Source of the DNA: Ricordea florida
Lineage: Eukaryota > Cnidaria > Anthozoa > Corallimorpharia > Ricordeidae
Length of the DNA stretch: 64,000 nucleotides
NCBI GenBank assembly: GCA_949710005.1
Contig: OX453274.1
Coordinates: 3,156,655-3,220,654, forward strand
Direction: 5' to 3'
Shown: positions 18,700 through 32,280 of the stretch, piece by piece
Numbering within the stretch: position 1 is the stretch's first letter
How the letters are laid out: every line of letters begins with the position of its first letter
Position numbers and translations under genes: made by a program
Notes under the pieces: generated by a model
What the model was told of the DNA's origin: nothing
Database searches by the model: none
The model's input: the letters and a program-made list of their open reading frames with translations, nothing else

Positions 18700-19207
18700 G
18701 TACATTTCTTTTATTTTTTATTTTTACCGTATTTTGAATAGCTTGATCATATAATGGGATCTCTAGGTTTAAAAACGTTAACAGGGTGAAACGTGAATAT
18801 GATTTTTATCACGTACTGGATTAGATAACAACCATCGATCAATATAAAGTATAGGCTTAAATTGCATTGTCTCATTCAATGAGTAACTATGCTAGTGTAT
18901 GTCTATGCAGGGATGGTAAAATTGAACTCAAGGACCAATGGCTTTGCCTTGTTTTTTGCCTGCTGTTCTTCCGAATTTGTTCATATTAAGGGATTTGAAA
19001 CACAACGTGATGAAGTCACAAAATAATGACGTTGCTCTAAAAATCTTATTCGGATTTCGTACCCACTTCTTGCACCTTTGAGCACAAATGACTCCCCATT
19101 TTTAGGGCAAAGGCAATATGCTTAATTAGTAAATGCAGTTATATATTTTGTTATCTAAGAAGCTGTACATGTATCTCTCCGTGGTATGAAGCAAGACTAT
19201 CATGTAC
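18700..19207 (+). other. Intron sequence left of the nested transposon
   Basis: No open frame or RNA gene seen. With the 74 bases at 29107-29180 it would form an intron of ~580 bases before the insertion. Confidence 0.6.
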
Positions 19208-19211
19208 TTAA

Positions 19212-19234
19212 ACAAGGACCCTGACTATAAAAGG
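19212..19234 (+). repeat. Left terminal inverted repeat of the nested transposon
   Basis: Reads ACAAGGACCCTGACTATAA then AAGG. It pairs with 29080-29102 with one mismatch, and TTAA lies directly outside. Confidence 0.85.
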
Positions 19235-20250
19235 AGCCTTGCCCTGGGCAAGCCGTCACTCATTTCACTCTAGACAGCGAACTGTCAACATCTGTGACTG
19301 CGCGATACCAGCAAAGTGCTGCTCGCAAGGACTCATCTACCCGGTTAGCTTTCACAGTATTAGGAAGTTCTTTTTTTGGTTCTCTTGAGAGGAAGAAAGC
19401 GAGTGCGGGTGAGTACATTATCATAGGAGCGATTTAGTAAAAATTTATTATCTGTGTTTCATATTATTCGACTCCATTTTAATTTCATAGCGCATCTCCT
19501 CGCAATTAATATACTTCTATATTCTTTGCCTTTTTCAGGTTACTATTGAAGTATTCGAAAATGAAAAAGAAGAATTGCTGGAAACCATTCGCAAACCTTC
19601 AAGCCATTGCGAAGTCATCGAGGTCAGGCAGGCGAGAGGCCAGAAAGCAAACGGTCTGTACGGCCTTTTCCTAACTTATTCAGTTTTCTGTCGAGTTGTC
19701 CTGTTACATGGCAGTCCTCAATTTCTTTATGTTTTTTATGCAATTTTGTTTTCAAATACATATTAAAGACTGCAATGAGTAGAATATATCAAGTTAAAAA
19801 GCATTATTTTTTTGAAACGCGCGCCTTTTCTTCCAAACGGCTCTCCGGTGTAGGAATGCCGATTCCTTTCTGGTTAGTTGCAAAACATGTTAGGTCACGC
19901 AGACTCTAGTGCATACAATACATTCATCGCTCGCTAAAAGATTAGAATACTCCAAAAATCTATTGAAAATCTACATTTTTCACCGAAGTAAAGTTTTTGC
20001 ATCGCGGCACGGTGTTTTGTGTATTTTCATAAATTATTTCTGACTGGAACGCTCTACTAATGAATTTGGTAAAATATTTTTTCGGAAAATCCTACTCCGC
20101 GGCGGCGGGCAAAGCTACATTTTCCATTTGCATTTCTTTTGCTTTCAATGTAACCGGTTCTCCAAAAGTATTGTAAAGATTTCACAGGACTTCTAGTTTC
20201 TCCGTGTAGAGCTACCTTGTGATTCATTTCATTTCTGTATTCTATTGCAG

Positions 20251-20720
20251 CTTCAAAACGAGCGCGTTTCGCGGTTCCAAGCGCTGACGCGGAGCCGCTT
20301 CCCCCTACTCCTGTTAGTGTATTTCATCAGCGCCATCAACTAACAAGTGTCGCACCACAATCACCATCAGCGCCACAAGGACCAAGCGACTCTAACTGCT
20401 CTGATGCTACAGAGCCACTCAACGCTTGTGACTTTTGCCTTAGGACCCCTTGCATCACTTCTTCCCCTTTCACTCCACAGGGAAGAAGTGATGCAAGAAT
20501 CACAAATCACACCCAAAGATTAAAGGATAACAAATGGTATTGGCGAACGCTGAAGGACTGTGGTCTTTGGGATAACCTCACATACCAAGAACGGAAGCAG
20601 GAGCTGGGGTGCCATATACAAGATGTTCGGGAAGTGATGCCCCATTGTGCAATAAAGGATGTGAGGGGAAGGTGGCCAAATCCCCCCCATGTACCTTACC
20701 AAGGGTACCGACGAGCCTGA
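20251..20720 (+). CDS. Last exon of the transposon's second gene (Cys-containing accessory protein)
   Basis: After acceptor TCTATTGCAG an open frame of ~155 codons runs to TGA at 20718-20720. It has a Pro/Ser-rich start, a CDFCLRTPC motif, a WYWRTLKDCGLWDNLTYQE helix, and a REVMPHC...RWPNPPHVPY ending. This closing pattern is one I associate with accessory ORFs of coral transposons; it may bind zinc. Upstream exons are unclear: 19538-19650 could encode an exon joining in phase (ends CAAACG/GTCTGT), and 19290-19408 before GTGAGT may be untranslated or coding. The gene converges on the transposase. The start codon is unresolved. Confidence 0.55.
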
Positions 20721-21188
20721 GCGCTGTCAATGAGAACTTGCGACAACATGGCCATTAGCTGAAGCCATTTGAATTCATTGACAAGCTACTATTGACCCTA
20801 ATATTCAGCTTTCTAGTACGTGTAGGTTATTTTGATTTAGTTCACAACTTGCATAACTAGGCGAGCCCTTACGTTTATAATTTATAATAATAATAATAAT
20901 AATAATAACAATAATAATAATAATAATAGAACTTTATTACTGTTTTGGCACGATTGTTTCATACAAAAAGAACCAGACAAATGAATAAAGAAACGAAATT
21001 AAAAATGCATTGTACATTACAAGCGGAAATGTAACATTGTGTTATGGTTATTGGTACAAATTATATTTTTTACAGCCTTCCAACTGTATTCATTCTAAAG
21101 AAGTGTGACTTGTTACTGGTACTATAAATACATTTGTTACATGACTTTCATCCAGAAAGTCAATGTTACATGTGGTATTAGGAAAAAA
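20721..21188. other. Gap between the converging transposon genes
   Basis: Contains an AT-rich (TAA)n microsatellite at about 20880-20932. No coding signal. Both genes end toward it. Confidence 0.6.
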
Positions 21189-21976
21189 TTACAAGGTTCT
21201 GTAAAAGGTTGCCCAGATCTCATCCTTGAACTTGTACCTTTTATCCACCAACACCCTGTGCGGTGCAACACGGTCAGGTTGGCGGCTTGTCTGATAGTAC
21301 TGCTCAGACGACGTCCCTCTAAGCACGTTCTCGTTCTATAACAATAAATTTAAAAAATTACCAATTGCAGTTTTCATACTAACATGTAGAACACAGCACA
21401 AAAAGTAAACATTTCTAGAACTTCTACCATACCCAGTCAAGAATAGCCAACTGCATCCTCATCCTATAAGAGTCTGCTCGACCAAAATATATTCGTTTCT
21501 GGGCATAAATTAGCATCACACAGTGCAATGTCTCAATCCAATAGGTATCACGACACTGCAAGAAAAACAAAAATAATGTTATTAAGTTGTAACACTCCAG
21601 AAAGCCAGTTTGCTTGGAACATTTAACATACAGTCTCAGGAAGGCTCTGTCATGGAAGGAAAGGAAACAAAGGAGGACTAAATGGAGTTGTTGTGACAGT
21701 CATGTGACAGTTGGTGAACCTAGACCCCTGGGTGGGGTCTGGTCCCAGCTAAGTAGCTAAACTGGCAATAGAGTTGTGTTGTGCCATACGGATAATAATA
21801 ACAGTAATAATTCCTCGCGAAGCGAGGCCGAAGGCCGAGCGTAGCGAGGTTACTAATCGTGTCGGTTCCGGTCAGACCACGTGGCTCGCAAGCCCGAGTA
21901 AATCGAGCCGAGAGTTTTTATATATGTATATATATTTAGCAATTATTCCACGAAATCGAGTCGTATATGAGCTAAT

Positions 21977-22009
<33 letters not shown>

Positions 22010-25000
22010 AGCTCATATGCGACGAGATTGAGTGTAATAATTGTTTTATTATATCTCTAAACCCTCGCTTATGAGACACTGGAATTAGTTTGTACAACAA
22101 GAATTGACTTTGTTATTGTTTTTGAACAGAACCATGTTGTTGTCGAGCCGACATATTGTAGAGCCGATGTCTAAAAAAGTTTCAAACACGAGTCCGGCTC
22201 GTTTTTAAACATCTCTTTAATGTACTTGTCAATTTTTTTTCGAGTTAGCAAATTAGTTTAAGAATTTTAAAGTGGAAAAAGTAGGCAGAAATAAAATAAA
22301 AACTCAGTTTACGGGCTTCACAGATCTTTCAAAATGGCGGCTGTTTGTAAGAGTTTCACTTTCGTTCGTAATAAACAATTTCGCAGTATAATTTGCTCAC
22401 TTACCGTCGAATAGTTTCATCCCATATTTATTTGCTTCGGTAGTATTTCTTTGGTGTATGATTTTTAAGCTTGACTTGAATTTCTCCCTGTCTAATTCAA
22501 GAAATCATCCCTCCATGATGGCCGTTTTCCGTGCCAATGGTATATGAGCTGATATACTATGAGTAGGGAACCAATCAGAGCGCGCGTTTGCTCATATACA
22601 AGGGTTGCAGATATAATAATTATATATATATATATATCTATATTTTAAAGGTGTCCGTTCGCAGGCCAGGTTACCTGGCAATAGTAGCGCACTTGAGAAC
22701 TGCTGAATTTCCGCCATTGAGAATTCGGTGATGCCTTTTTGAAGCTAATGTAAATTTTGTGGAAACCGATTTCACTCGTCCTGGAAGTACATCCCAGCAA
22801 GATGATCTCCGAGATATTCAAGAAAGATTAGCCCGAGATCGTCGCCGAGTAAGTTCGAATACCGTGAAAGTCAACACAAGGAAAGCACGACTCAAAGCAG
22901 AGATAGAGAAACGACAGCAGGGATAATAACAACAGAAATCGCAGCAAAGACAACAACCGCTCGCTCCAGAAAAAGGCAAACGAAACAGCAGGGAAAAGGG
23001 CCAGGAATTCAACCAAGTTAGTTTTGAATTTGAATGTGTTATTGATAGAAATACAGGACGTGAGTCAACGATTACATAACGAAATATATTGGCGTACTAA
23101 ATTTAGCAAAACGACTTAGAAGGGAAACCGAGTAGGAACGACTTCAACGATTGAAGATGTCTCTGGAAAATAATTCTGTTAGTCTAAAAACGGAATCGCA
23201 AGACGACCAACAGATTACAAAAGAATGTAAGTTGGTATTTGTCATAATAAAACGATAGCGTTTCCATTTTGAAGAAATTCCCAACACAGAGAGTTGCAGT
23301 TGTTATAGCAATCATTTATAACGATGTGATCTGATATCATTGAAACAGTGAAAATATTGTAAATTTTCTTGATCTAGCAGTTGTGTTTAGAATTTTCAAC
23401 AGAATATATACCCAGTGTCACTATAAAGTACTGGTTCTGTAATTTTATCAGTGATCAATGCCATCATTTGAAAATAAAGCAAATGTTATTACTTACTTCT
23501 GAGTAGTATTTCTCTTTGCTATAGATATATATATATGTATTCTCTGATTGAAAGATTTCAATAATATTGCATAGAGACAACAAGTTTCATAGCCTTTTCA
23601 CAATGGGTAAGTTTTACCTTAGAGTTCAATGACCCCCCTGATAATATTGCTATCTAGAACCCTTGCCCTTTTCCCACAAATGAAATGTTAATTCGAGCCT
23701 TAATTTGCAAAGTTAGACATAACATAATAACCTTGTTACTTTCTGCTGTTTACTTCATTTTTATGATGTCAAATATCAATCTTTAATAACAACCACAACA
23801 TACAGTTAACCTTTTACATTGAAAGAACTTCATAAAGAAGGAAATAAATTTTGTAATGCCAAAATGTTTATAATCTTTCTCATATATTCATTGCAAGTGT
23901 GCTGTATGTAGTAACAAGTGTTTCAAGTTTCCTAAATGCCCTAAAGTATGCTTTCAATAATGATTTTCCACACAAACTTTATAGACAAATGACTGCACTA
24001 GATTCTAAGCATTAAAGAAGAAATGGTATTCTTTGGAGCTGTTTTGATTACTACCACCTCTGATGGAAAGCCTATTAAGAAGATTTTTGTATTGCTTGTA
24101 GTAGTAGAGTAACAATACCTTTACCAAGATTAGCACATGCATCCCACCCCATAAAAATATATTATGTAAAAAATATAACAATAATAATAATAATATCAAT
24201 ACCAGTAATAATAATAATAGTAATAATAATAATGATAATAATTATAATGATAGTTCTTCTCGTTACTATATGTCATTGGTTACAAGTTCAATACCTCTGG
24301 CTGCCATGACTTTTTCGATGAAATACCATCCTTATCATAAATCTTTCTTCTGCAGTTTTTATAATAGAAATTTTCATATATTCAAAATAATATACTATTC
24401 TCTGGTTGGGTATGGATATTTTGCCTGTTTCTGTAACAGCACAATCAAACTTTCATGTGGTATATACTTGTGACTGATTGATGTTGATTTCACATTACTT
24501 TTTACAGGCATATCTAGTGCAGCCATCTTTTTCAACATATTAAGATTTCAATAACTCTTTCTTACATGTATTGTTTTTATGATATGACCTAAAAATAGCA
24601 CAACCACATACTATACAGTTGGCACTCACTATTACCAAACCTTTATTCGAAGTTTTTGTAGAATCCAACTGTTTTACCCCCATTTTTTTATGTAATGACA
24701 TTGTATCTCACACTTCTGTTGACATGGCATCTCTTTTGAGGGAAGAGGAATTTTTCTATCTACCACTAGGGGTACCATTGCAACTGAAGAGAGTACACAA
24801 ATTGAAACATGCACTATTCATAATGCTCTCATTTGTGGTTACCTAGGAATGAAATAATGACTGCAGTAGACAATAAAATATCTAATCAGAAGATTCTTCT
24901 TACAATGAATCTCATGCAATTATTAGAAAAAAACATAAACAAAAAATAATTGGAGCATTCAACTCATCCTCGGTGTAAGAACATATTGTGTTTAAAAGTG

Positions 25001-28000
25001 ATGTACAACAAAGAAGACAAAGCAGTAGAGACTAAGAAAATACAACTCCAAAAAGAAACCAGGTTTTTACACTGTGGTAAACACAAGCATTCATATCAAC
25101 TCTTCAATATTTCACCTTCAAAAGATTTACAATAATTTTCAATTTGTGTTAACTGAATATTATTGTGATACTTCATTGACTCTGTATTCCCCGTCAAGAA
25201 AACAAATAATTTTACTATTCCCTTTCGTGCAATCTCAGTGGCAGTGAAAGAGCTAAATGAAGGTCAATTTTTAAGCCCTGTGCTGAGCGGTATACTGATC
25301 ATGTAATTTGCACCAGGTGTCACTAATTGTGTACCAAACACAGCATAACAAATTAAAAAATGGGGATAACGCTGATATAAAAAATAAAATATAAAATAAA
25401 ATAAAATATAAAAGTATTGTGACTTATTCAAAAACTAGCTTCGCGAGGTTTTTGCGAGAGTCGTATTTCTAGTAATAATAATAATAATGCTAATAATAAA
25501 AATGATGATGATGATGATGATCAACTGAAAATTCCAAATAGAATAAGGCATGCCAATGCTTGAGCGTTGCTGATGTGCTACAAGGTGATGATAAGATCCA
25601 TTGACAGTCAAAAATATGAGGCCAGACATAATACCATAGCATAATCCTCAGCATTTCTGTAGATTGTTGTTCCTTCAATGGCTTTCCTGTATGCAGCAAT
25701 AGCCTTCTCATTTGTGAGATGTTTCTTGCTGCATACATAGCCCTCTTGCTGACATCTTGACTCTTTGTGGCATTTGGAATGATCAGCCTATTTGAGTAGA
25801 AAGATCAATTCAGCCAAATATGTACTCAACAATGTATTTTTCTTCAAGTTTCACAAAGAATAATTAATAGAAAATATACAGACAATGGAAAGGTGTACCT
25901 TGTAGTGGTCAATAATACTCATCATGTATGTTTTCAGTGCATTGCCATCACCATTGCAGTTTTTCATAGCATAATAAATATGTGTCTTGGTGCATTTTAC
26001 TAAAAAGGAGAGGAAAACCTTTGTTTCAGTAACTGCTGATAAGAGGCCTTTATCAATTAGATAAATACAAACACATGATAATTTGCTCTTCTGTATTAAT
26101 TTTATACCTTTGTCAGACAATTCTGCAAACCAGCTTTTCTCTGAATCCCTTAAGAGGCCACTTGCCACCTTCTTGATAGCGTTCTTCACCCCTTTTCCAC
26201 CTTTTAATTTAGTAAGAAACATTAATTCACGAGCAAGTTTTTAACAAATCTGTTTCAGAAAATGTTGTAGAATTAATAAAATAGAGATACAAAACACACC
26301 CCTCAGGTAATATTTTGTTTTGTAATCAACAAGAGGCTTGTATCCATTTATTGGAAGAAGACAGCATTTGCGCTTGTTACATACCATGCCAACTGTCATA
26401 GGAGTTTTTGATCCCCTTTCCGGTCAGCCACTGCTTCAGTGCAGGTACATAATCATGTGCAACTTCACCAATACGGTGGCCTGAAAAATGTTGTGCATTA
26501 GATGACATTATACATTCAATAATTTTCTGTAAATTATGTTAGCATTCACAGGTTACAGATTACTGTTTCTAAGAATATTTTAGTTACAGACAAGTCACTA
26601 CCATTTTCATGGTACATAACATTGCGTCAGAAATTAATCAGAAATTAAAAATAAAAAACAAACACGAGTGCCGTCCTGTATCACACCTAGAGTTATTAGA
26701 GCCTCAACCACCTGCTTTGTCATTGGGACCTCGCGTGTTGCGGCCGAAGCCATCTCTTCTTTAGACCAGCTGACACTGTAAGTGACTTTTTTACTTCTGA
26801 AAAACAACAGAACAATATTTTCACTATTGTAGTGTAATAATATTATAGATGGGGTTAGTGCAATAATGTCACTATTATAACAATGTTTGGGGTAACTTTT
26901 GAGGGTAGCTGCAGTATCTTTTCCTGAAAATACTATTTTGACAAGGTTAAATCTGAAAGAATTACATTCTTATGCTATAGTTACCTGTATGATAGGGCTG
27001 GTACAGTAGTGTGCTGAGCAGCTCGACTTGAGTCATGCCTTGCATCTGTTATAATGACCTGAAGTATCCAATTATACAAAAGAATTTTGTGAAGCAAGAA
27101 GAGTGACTAAACTTGCTGTTCCTAGGAAATCATATCACACACCAATTGGTTCACATTATCATGCTACTTTAATTATTGAAGTACAAAAAAATACTAACAT
27201 CCCCATTCAGTGCATAAAATGGATCTTGCTGTGCCTCCCGCCGAGCTTCCATCAACTTTTCCTCATAAAGAGTTTCCACTGCATTCTTATATCCAAGAGA
27301 TAAGTACACTGTCAAAATGCAAATCATATAATTTTCAAGGTTTATTAATTATTACTACAAGAACGGCCACAGAGATGGTAAAAATAAGCACAGCACAATA
27401 TAAAAATGTACAAAAAGGACAGCTATTGTGGAAAACACAAAGGTTTGTGTTGCTTTTTCAAAATGAAGACCCTGACAATGATGGTCATTCCATGATATTC
27501 AAAATTATGTTTCTATTTTCTGTCTACACACCAATGATTTCTTGTACATCACAACACTGATAGATAAAAGTATTCCTATTGGTGTTCTTGGAAGAGATTC
27601 TTTTTCAAGGCATTCGGGTTAACTTTGATACTGTCACTATAACACAAAGGTGGCAAACATAATTTAAATCATAAATAATCTGACTTACCAGTTGAGATGT
27701 ATTTTTCTTCAACATGGCCAATATTAGCTGCCTTACAGTAAGTTATATATTGGGTCTCTGTAAGTCCAGTAGCGGTGAAACCATGTATCATCCTAACCGA
27801 AACAAGGAACACTTGTTTACTGACTGAATGTTGATATTGATTCAAAAGTGAGTAAAATTAATTTCAAAACAACTGTTATCTGAGTACCTCAGGTTGACGG
27901 TAAACTTTCCTGAAATAACAGGACTAGAATACCATCGTAGGGAATGGCCAGCAGCACAGCTCAGACTGATGCGAACTGCATGTCCATGGCGCAAGAAAGC

Positions 28001-28531
28001 AAACGATTCCATGTCAAAAAGAAATCCACAGAGAGGACACTTCCCATTATAGCTTGCCATGGTGCTCAAAAGTTGCCGCGTAGCGTCGGTCGATGCGATG
28101 AAATAATCCTCATCAAGTTTACTTCTTGTATGTATATCAAAGCAACCCGTTGTATTCTCCCCATGGCACAAAATGTACGGTAAAGGGTACGATCCACACA
28201 CATCGGTTTGCGAAGCAGCGTTGCACGTGAGATGGGACGAGGGAGAGAACGAGTGAGATGTAAACAAAGAGGAATGACTTCCACTTACCATTCCGTTTTG
28301 TTCAGACCGTTCGAATGCGTCTAACAGTTGTTCCATCAAAATTACATTTCCCATCGGCGTTCGACTTGCTATCCGAAGCCCTTCCTTCACTCGCTGAATT
28401 TTACTCTTCAACTGTTCGAGTCGCTCTTCCATCCCAGGTTCGACTGCAAGCTCTAATGTGTACCTGATTCGTGGCGCGCGGGCAACTATTTTGGCTTTTG
28501 GCTTTCTTGGAAGGTAAATCGGCCATGGCAA
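21189..28531 (-). CDS. Spliced DDE-type transposase of the nested transposon, 11 exons, 584 codons
   Basis: My splice model on the minus strand uses exons 27888-28531, 27689-27792, 27199-27308, 26985-27058, 26687-26796, 26385-26480, 26108-26200, 25899-25999, 25635-25787, 21433-21555 and 21189-21335. All introns are GT-AG, every junction keeps frame, and no stop occurs over 1755 bases. Exon 1 has a helical N-terminus and a CPLCGFLFD zinc-type motif. VIITDARHD spans exon 4 (a likely catalytic Asp), NSYDSWHG joins exons 6-7, and CRDTYWIETLH starts exon 10. The last motifs match a transposase-derived family widespread in aquatic animals. The uninterrupted frame suggests a young or still active element. 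Confidence 0.75.
21795..22060. repeat. Palindrome-rich insertion in transposase intron 9
   Basis: CTCGCGAAGCGAGG at about 21815 is a perfect short palindrome. A 70-base hairpin lies at 21957-22026, with arms around TATATGAGCTAATAGCCAA and GTTGGCTATAGCTCATAT. It is likely a MITE fragment; the rest of the 4-kb intron shows (TA)n at 22618-22645 and (AAT)n at 24180-24245. Confidence 0.6.
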
Positions 28532-29079
28532 AATAAAAAGATAGCGTAATGTTAGAAAACGATTTCTATGTGATTAGAACACGCGACAACAGCTCGATTC
28601 AAGGAGGAAGACGAGATATGTCGCAAGGTAAGGCAGTGACATAGCTCGCGTTCCGCCGTGAATCGTGCAATTTCTGGTTTATTACATCACGAAGAGTCAC
28701 CTTTCGAGCATGTCAAAAACCTTTGGACCACAAGTCAATAACATCGAAGGCTCAAGAAGTTGAATGAAGCAGAGAGGAGTCTGTGGACCAAAGCGACCAT
28801 CTTCATCTTCATCTTCGCGATTGGCGGAACCGTTAGGTGCGCGAAATTCAAATGTTCGACAAAGAAATTTCAGACTTACGATCAAAAAGAGCCGGGAATT
28901 ATTTATTGCTCATTTACATGAAGAAATGTGATCATTTCTAGATGAAAAAAAGTGAAGAAAAACAAGACCCAATGCCTCGTAATACAAAGTGCTTTTTTCC
29001 CTTTCCTCTTCGACCAGTCAGCCATCTTGGATAAGTTGTAGAAACAGTGATTGCGTGACACGAAGGGGGAGGAGCTATC
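28532..29079. other. 5' region of the transposase gene
   Basis: No second gene seen. This ~550-base stretch between the transposase start and the right inverted repeat is the likely promoter and leader. No clear TATA box was found. Confidence 0.5.
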
Positions 29080-29102
29080 CCTCTTATAGTCAGGGTCCTT
29101 GT
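29080..29102 (-). repeat. Right terminal inverted repeat of the nested transposon
   Basis: Reverse complement of 19212-19234 with one A/G difference, followed by TTAA at 29103-29106. Confidence 0.85.
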
Positions 29103-29180
29103 TTAAGTTAGAGTGTACAAAATGACCACACTTTTTAAAATATTCGTAAAACTGATAAGTTACTGTTTCTCTTTTTTCAG

Positions 29181-29313
29181 GTTTCTTCAGGCCTTACAAA
29201 TTGAAGACGGGGAAGTCGTGTTAATTGGTAAATGCTGGAATGCTGATGTTGACAAGTGGGACAGTGAGCTTCTTAGAATACCAAAGAAAGATGAGACAAA
29301 AGGCAATTACGTA
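29181..29313 (+). pseudogene. Exon after the enlarged intron of the broken gene
   Basis: Acceptor TTTTTTCAG precedes FLQALQIEDGEVVLIGKC. A donor GTAAGC at 29314 follows. The next exon at 29479 (acceptor TTTGAAG) needs a different phase, so either the junction is elsewhere or a base has been lost. Confidence 0.6.
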
Positions 29314-29478
29314 GTAAGCTTCATTCTTAGATCCAGTTGTGCGGACGAATTTTTGATACCTGTGTTTGGAAACTCTATTTTATAAGTTGTTGTCTGCAAA
29401 TAACAAACAAATTTTTAAATCTTTTTAAGTAAAACTGACATGCTTTTCCATTAATAAGTAATAACCGTTTCTTTGAAG

Positions 29479-30813
29479 GTCATAAAGATGACTTTGCAGC
29501 CCTGATGAGGATGACGGAAGAAATTATTTCCAGCAAGCAGCTAGCTTCCCAAGTTGCTATACACAACTTGTGCAACATGTCCGGAGGAAGATCTCTGCCA
29601 CTTGTATACCCTATGTGGCCAACACCAAACAAAGGATGCAGTGGCCCCCATCTTCTGAAAATATGGAGCAAAGTAAGAGAAGTCTGTGTAGCAAACAATG
29701 TTAACCTAATTGGTCACTCTGTCGACTCAGCCGGTTTTTCCATCTCAGCATCGGTTCAGCTCATGACACCAACAAAATCTGCAGCTGCTGAAGGTATAAA
29801 ATATTTAGGCCTTGGGGTTCCAGATGAAAAATTTCTTTCACCTTATTTTTGTAAACTGCCAGCTTGCCTATGGAGATGACGACCATTTGAGAAGAACATT
29901 TCTGCGTGTACTTAAATATGACACTCGAAACCTCACATTCTACAAAGATTCATGAGGAAGTGTTGTAGCCACAATCAGTCACCTTCGTGAGCTCATGCGC
30001 GTATGTAGCCAGATAGGTCAAAGTTTACCATTTTCAGCCAACGACCTTCTCCTTATAAGTTTCTTTGATCAGCGACCAGACACAGCTAATAGAATCTGCA
30101 CTCTCAAGGTTGCCGAAATGCTACACAAATACGTCAAGGGGTCGGAGGGAACTTGCCTCTTTATTACTGCTGTACACTTCCTGACTGAACCTTTCTTCAA
30201 TGCAAGCTACGGGTCTCCAGAAGATATCCAAAAGGCTCTTTTCACTGGAATTACCATCTTACGACTCTGGAAGAGATACCTAGAGATTAAGAAAATGAGA
30301 CTCCATTCCCAAACAAATGCAGCTAAAATCAAGGAAAGGCGAGGAAATTTTATCACATATGGAGCTTACACGACATCAGAACTACTCTTCTCTGCTGACA
30401 CCCTACACTCCTTGGCAATGTATTTACATTTCAAGCATTTGGGGCCTGACGTATATTCGCCACAAAGGTACGGAACAATTTCTACAGAGAAGATCATTGG
30501 ACAGCTGCAGGGGAAAACCAATCAAATCCAGTATCTAGACACATCACCCACTTATGCTGATATGATCAACAAGACCAAAGATCTATCATTCGTCACAGAA
30601 GCCCTGTCCGAGTTATCAACATATGAAGGAGTAAAAACCCCTGCAACAAAGAACAGGAAATTGTCCCACTTCCAAGCCCAGCAAAGGAACGACACTCCAT
30701 ATAAGTACCCATGTACCTACGAGGCGTTTTTACTCAGACAACGTTCAATGCACAGGGCTGGTGTACATCAGGCCCAGGAGTTCGTGCAAAAATATCTGCC
30801 CCAAGAGTTTTAG
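29479..30813 (+). pseudogene. Transposase-like block of the broken gene
   Basis: The first frame (to 29879) encodes GHKDDFAALMRMTEEIIS, NLIGHSVDSAGFS and a Gly-rich LGLGVPDEKF stretch. It then shifts frame near 29866 (YGDDDHLRRTFLRVLKYD), meets TGA at 29952, and stays open from 29955 to a TAG at 30811. The later part has LRLWKRYLEIKKM, TSELLFSADTLHSLAMYL and a YGTISTEKIIGQLQGK motif. This resembles the RNase H-like core and C-terminus of cnidarian transposases, with acidic candidates in HSVDSAG and STEKI. Superfamily not assigned. Confidence 0.6.
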
Positions 30814-32280
30814 AGTACGTTGTCAGTAAATGATTTTCGGGACTTGCCTTACACTTTTACAAAACCCGCTGGAACAGTTATCGTATCAGATCAACCACCA
30901 TCTTATAATAAGTTGAGCTTTGTCGAAGATGTGAATTTCCTAAACAGCGTAGCAAATGAGGTAGCCATGGAAAACCTACTTGAGGAAAGTGAGGAAAGCG
31001 ACTTTGTAAAGCATTCTACACAACTTGACGAAATCTACGATGACCAGGAAATTAATTTCTCCACGACGGACATAGTAGAATCAGATGAAGACGACGGAAT
31101 TAATTCTGAAACATCTAATAGCAGAAAATCAAAATGGTACATAGAGAAGGATGGTTCTCGAATCCATATGAAGAGGGCTTTGAAGTTGTTGATTCCAATA
31201 GAGTTTATCTCAAAAGAAAGAAGCCGCAGACACTGGGTTGCTGATTCTCTCCACACTTCTCTGGTACCCATTGACCCATCTCACGACGTAATTCAGTTCA
31301 GAGACGTGGCAATTAGGGATGGTAATGGCTACTTCATTCTTCATATTTTGTCGATCATATCTGAAGATGAAAAAGAGTTGGTCAGCACAAGTTCCAAACG
31401 CAAGCACATGATCAGAGGCATAATATACAGAGACGTAGAAAGCAACAAGTATGGATTTGTGAGTACTGTTTTTGTCTCCCGATGGATACCAGTCAGCCAA
31501 GTTGTTATGGAAGTCGTGCTCGAGAACGGCAGTGATGACCGAGCCCACTTATCTGAACGGAGCCAACTTGACCTGGAATCGATTCTTGCAAATGATGAGT
31601 GTAGCGAGGTAGGCTTAGAGGAGATTCCCGATAATGCGGACGTCAACAAATTTTATGAAGTTGAAGAAATCATGGATGTTCGTCTTAATCAGCAGTATCA
31701 CTCTGAGGAGTACAAAGTGCGTTTTCAGGGTTATGGTTCTGAACATGACATGTGGATTCCTACCTCTGCTTTTCGAGAACCTGTTCAATTTCAAACTGTC
31801 TTAAAGAGAGGAAGAGTACGTAAACACAAAACCAAAGATGAATGTGAAGTCGAGGTTCAGCAGAGGAAACGGCCGAAGCAATCAAATGTAGTGAAAGCAA
31901 GTGCCACTAAAGCAGATGTTGGAAAGCCTTCTCGAACTACCAAGAGAAAGGCGAAATCGTGCACCAAAAATGACGGTAAAAAATTCAGAAAATCCCTCCA
32001 GAACCGTTTTCAGAGTGGTTGTGACAGTGGAAGTGACCTGGAAGAATCGCCATCATATGTTCATCGCAAACGGAAGGCTGAAAGGGAAACCTCTCTCCAG
32101 CTGAGATTTGGAAAGATGCAAAAGTTAAATGACAAAATAGGAGTACATGGAGATTGTGAATTAGATGACGGGCAACGAAAGAAGAAAGTTAGAAGGAAAG
32201 AAGAAAGAAAATTTAAAAAAAAGTGTAAATTTCATGGTAGGAAAAGAGAACAAATCAGCTGGGGATGTTCGTGGAGATGA
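30814..32280 (+). pseudogene. Chromodomain-containing segment of the broken gene
   Basis: The frame continues directly after the TAG at 30811. It has an acidic region, a beta-rich stretch (DVIQFRDVAIRDGNGYFI), then a chromodomain near codons 284-320: FYEVEEIMDVR, YKVRFQGYGSEHDMWIP. A long Lys/Arg-rich nuclear-localisation-type tail follows. Chromodomains occur in many integrases and transposases, where they steer insertion to chromatin. The frame is lost near the A8 run at 32212-32219. Confidence 0.65.

Larger units (their letters stand above)
19208..29106. mobile_element. 9.9-kb DNA transposon with TTAA target sites (Kolobok-like), nested in an intron
   Basis: TTAA at 19208-19211 and 29103-29106 flanks inverted ends ACAAGGACCCTGACTATAA (19212-19230) and its complement (29084-29102). 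The match continues, imperfectly, for a few bases. TTAA duplication is typical of piggyBac and Kolobok superfamilies; the ends do not look like piggyBac. Inside are a minus-strand 11-exon transposase gene and a converging plus-strand gene with at least one good exon. The 4-kb intron at 21556-25634 holds microsatellites and palindromes that look like further nested repeats. Confidence 0.85.
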
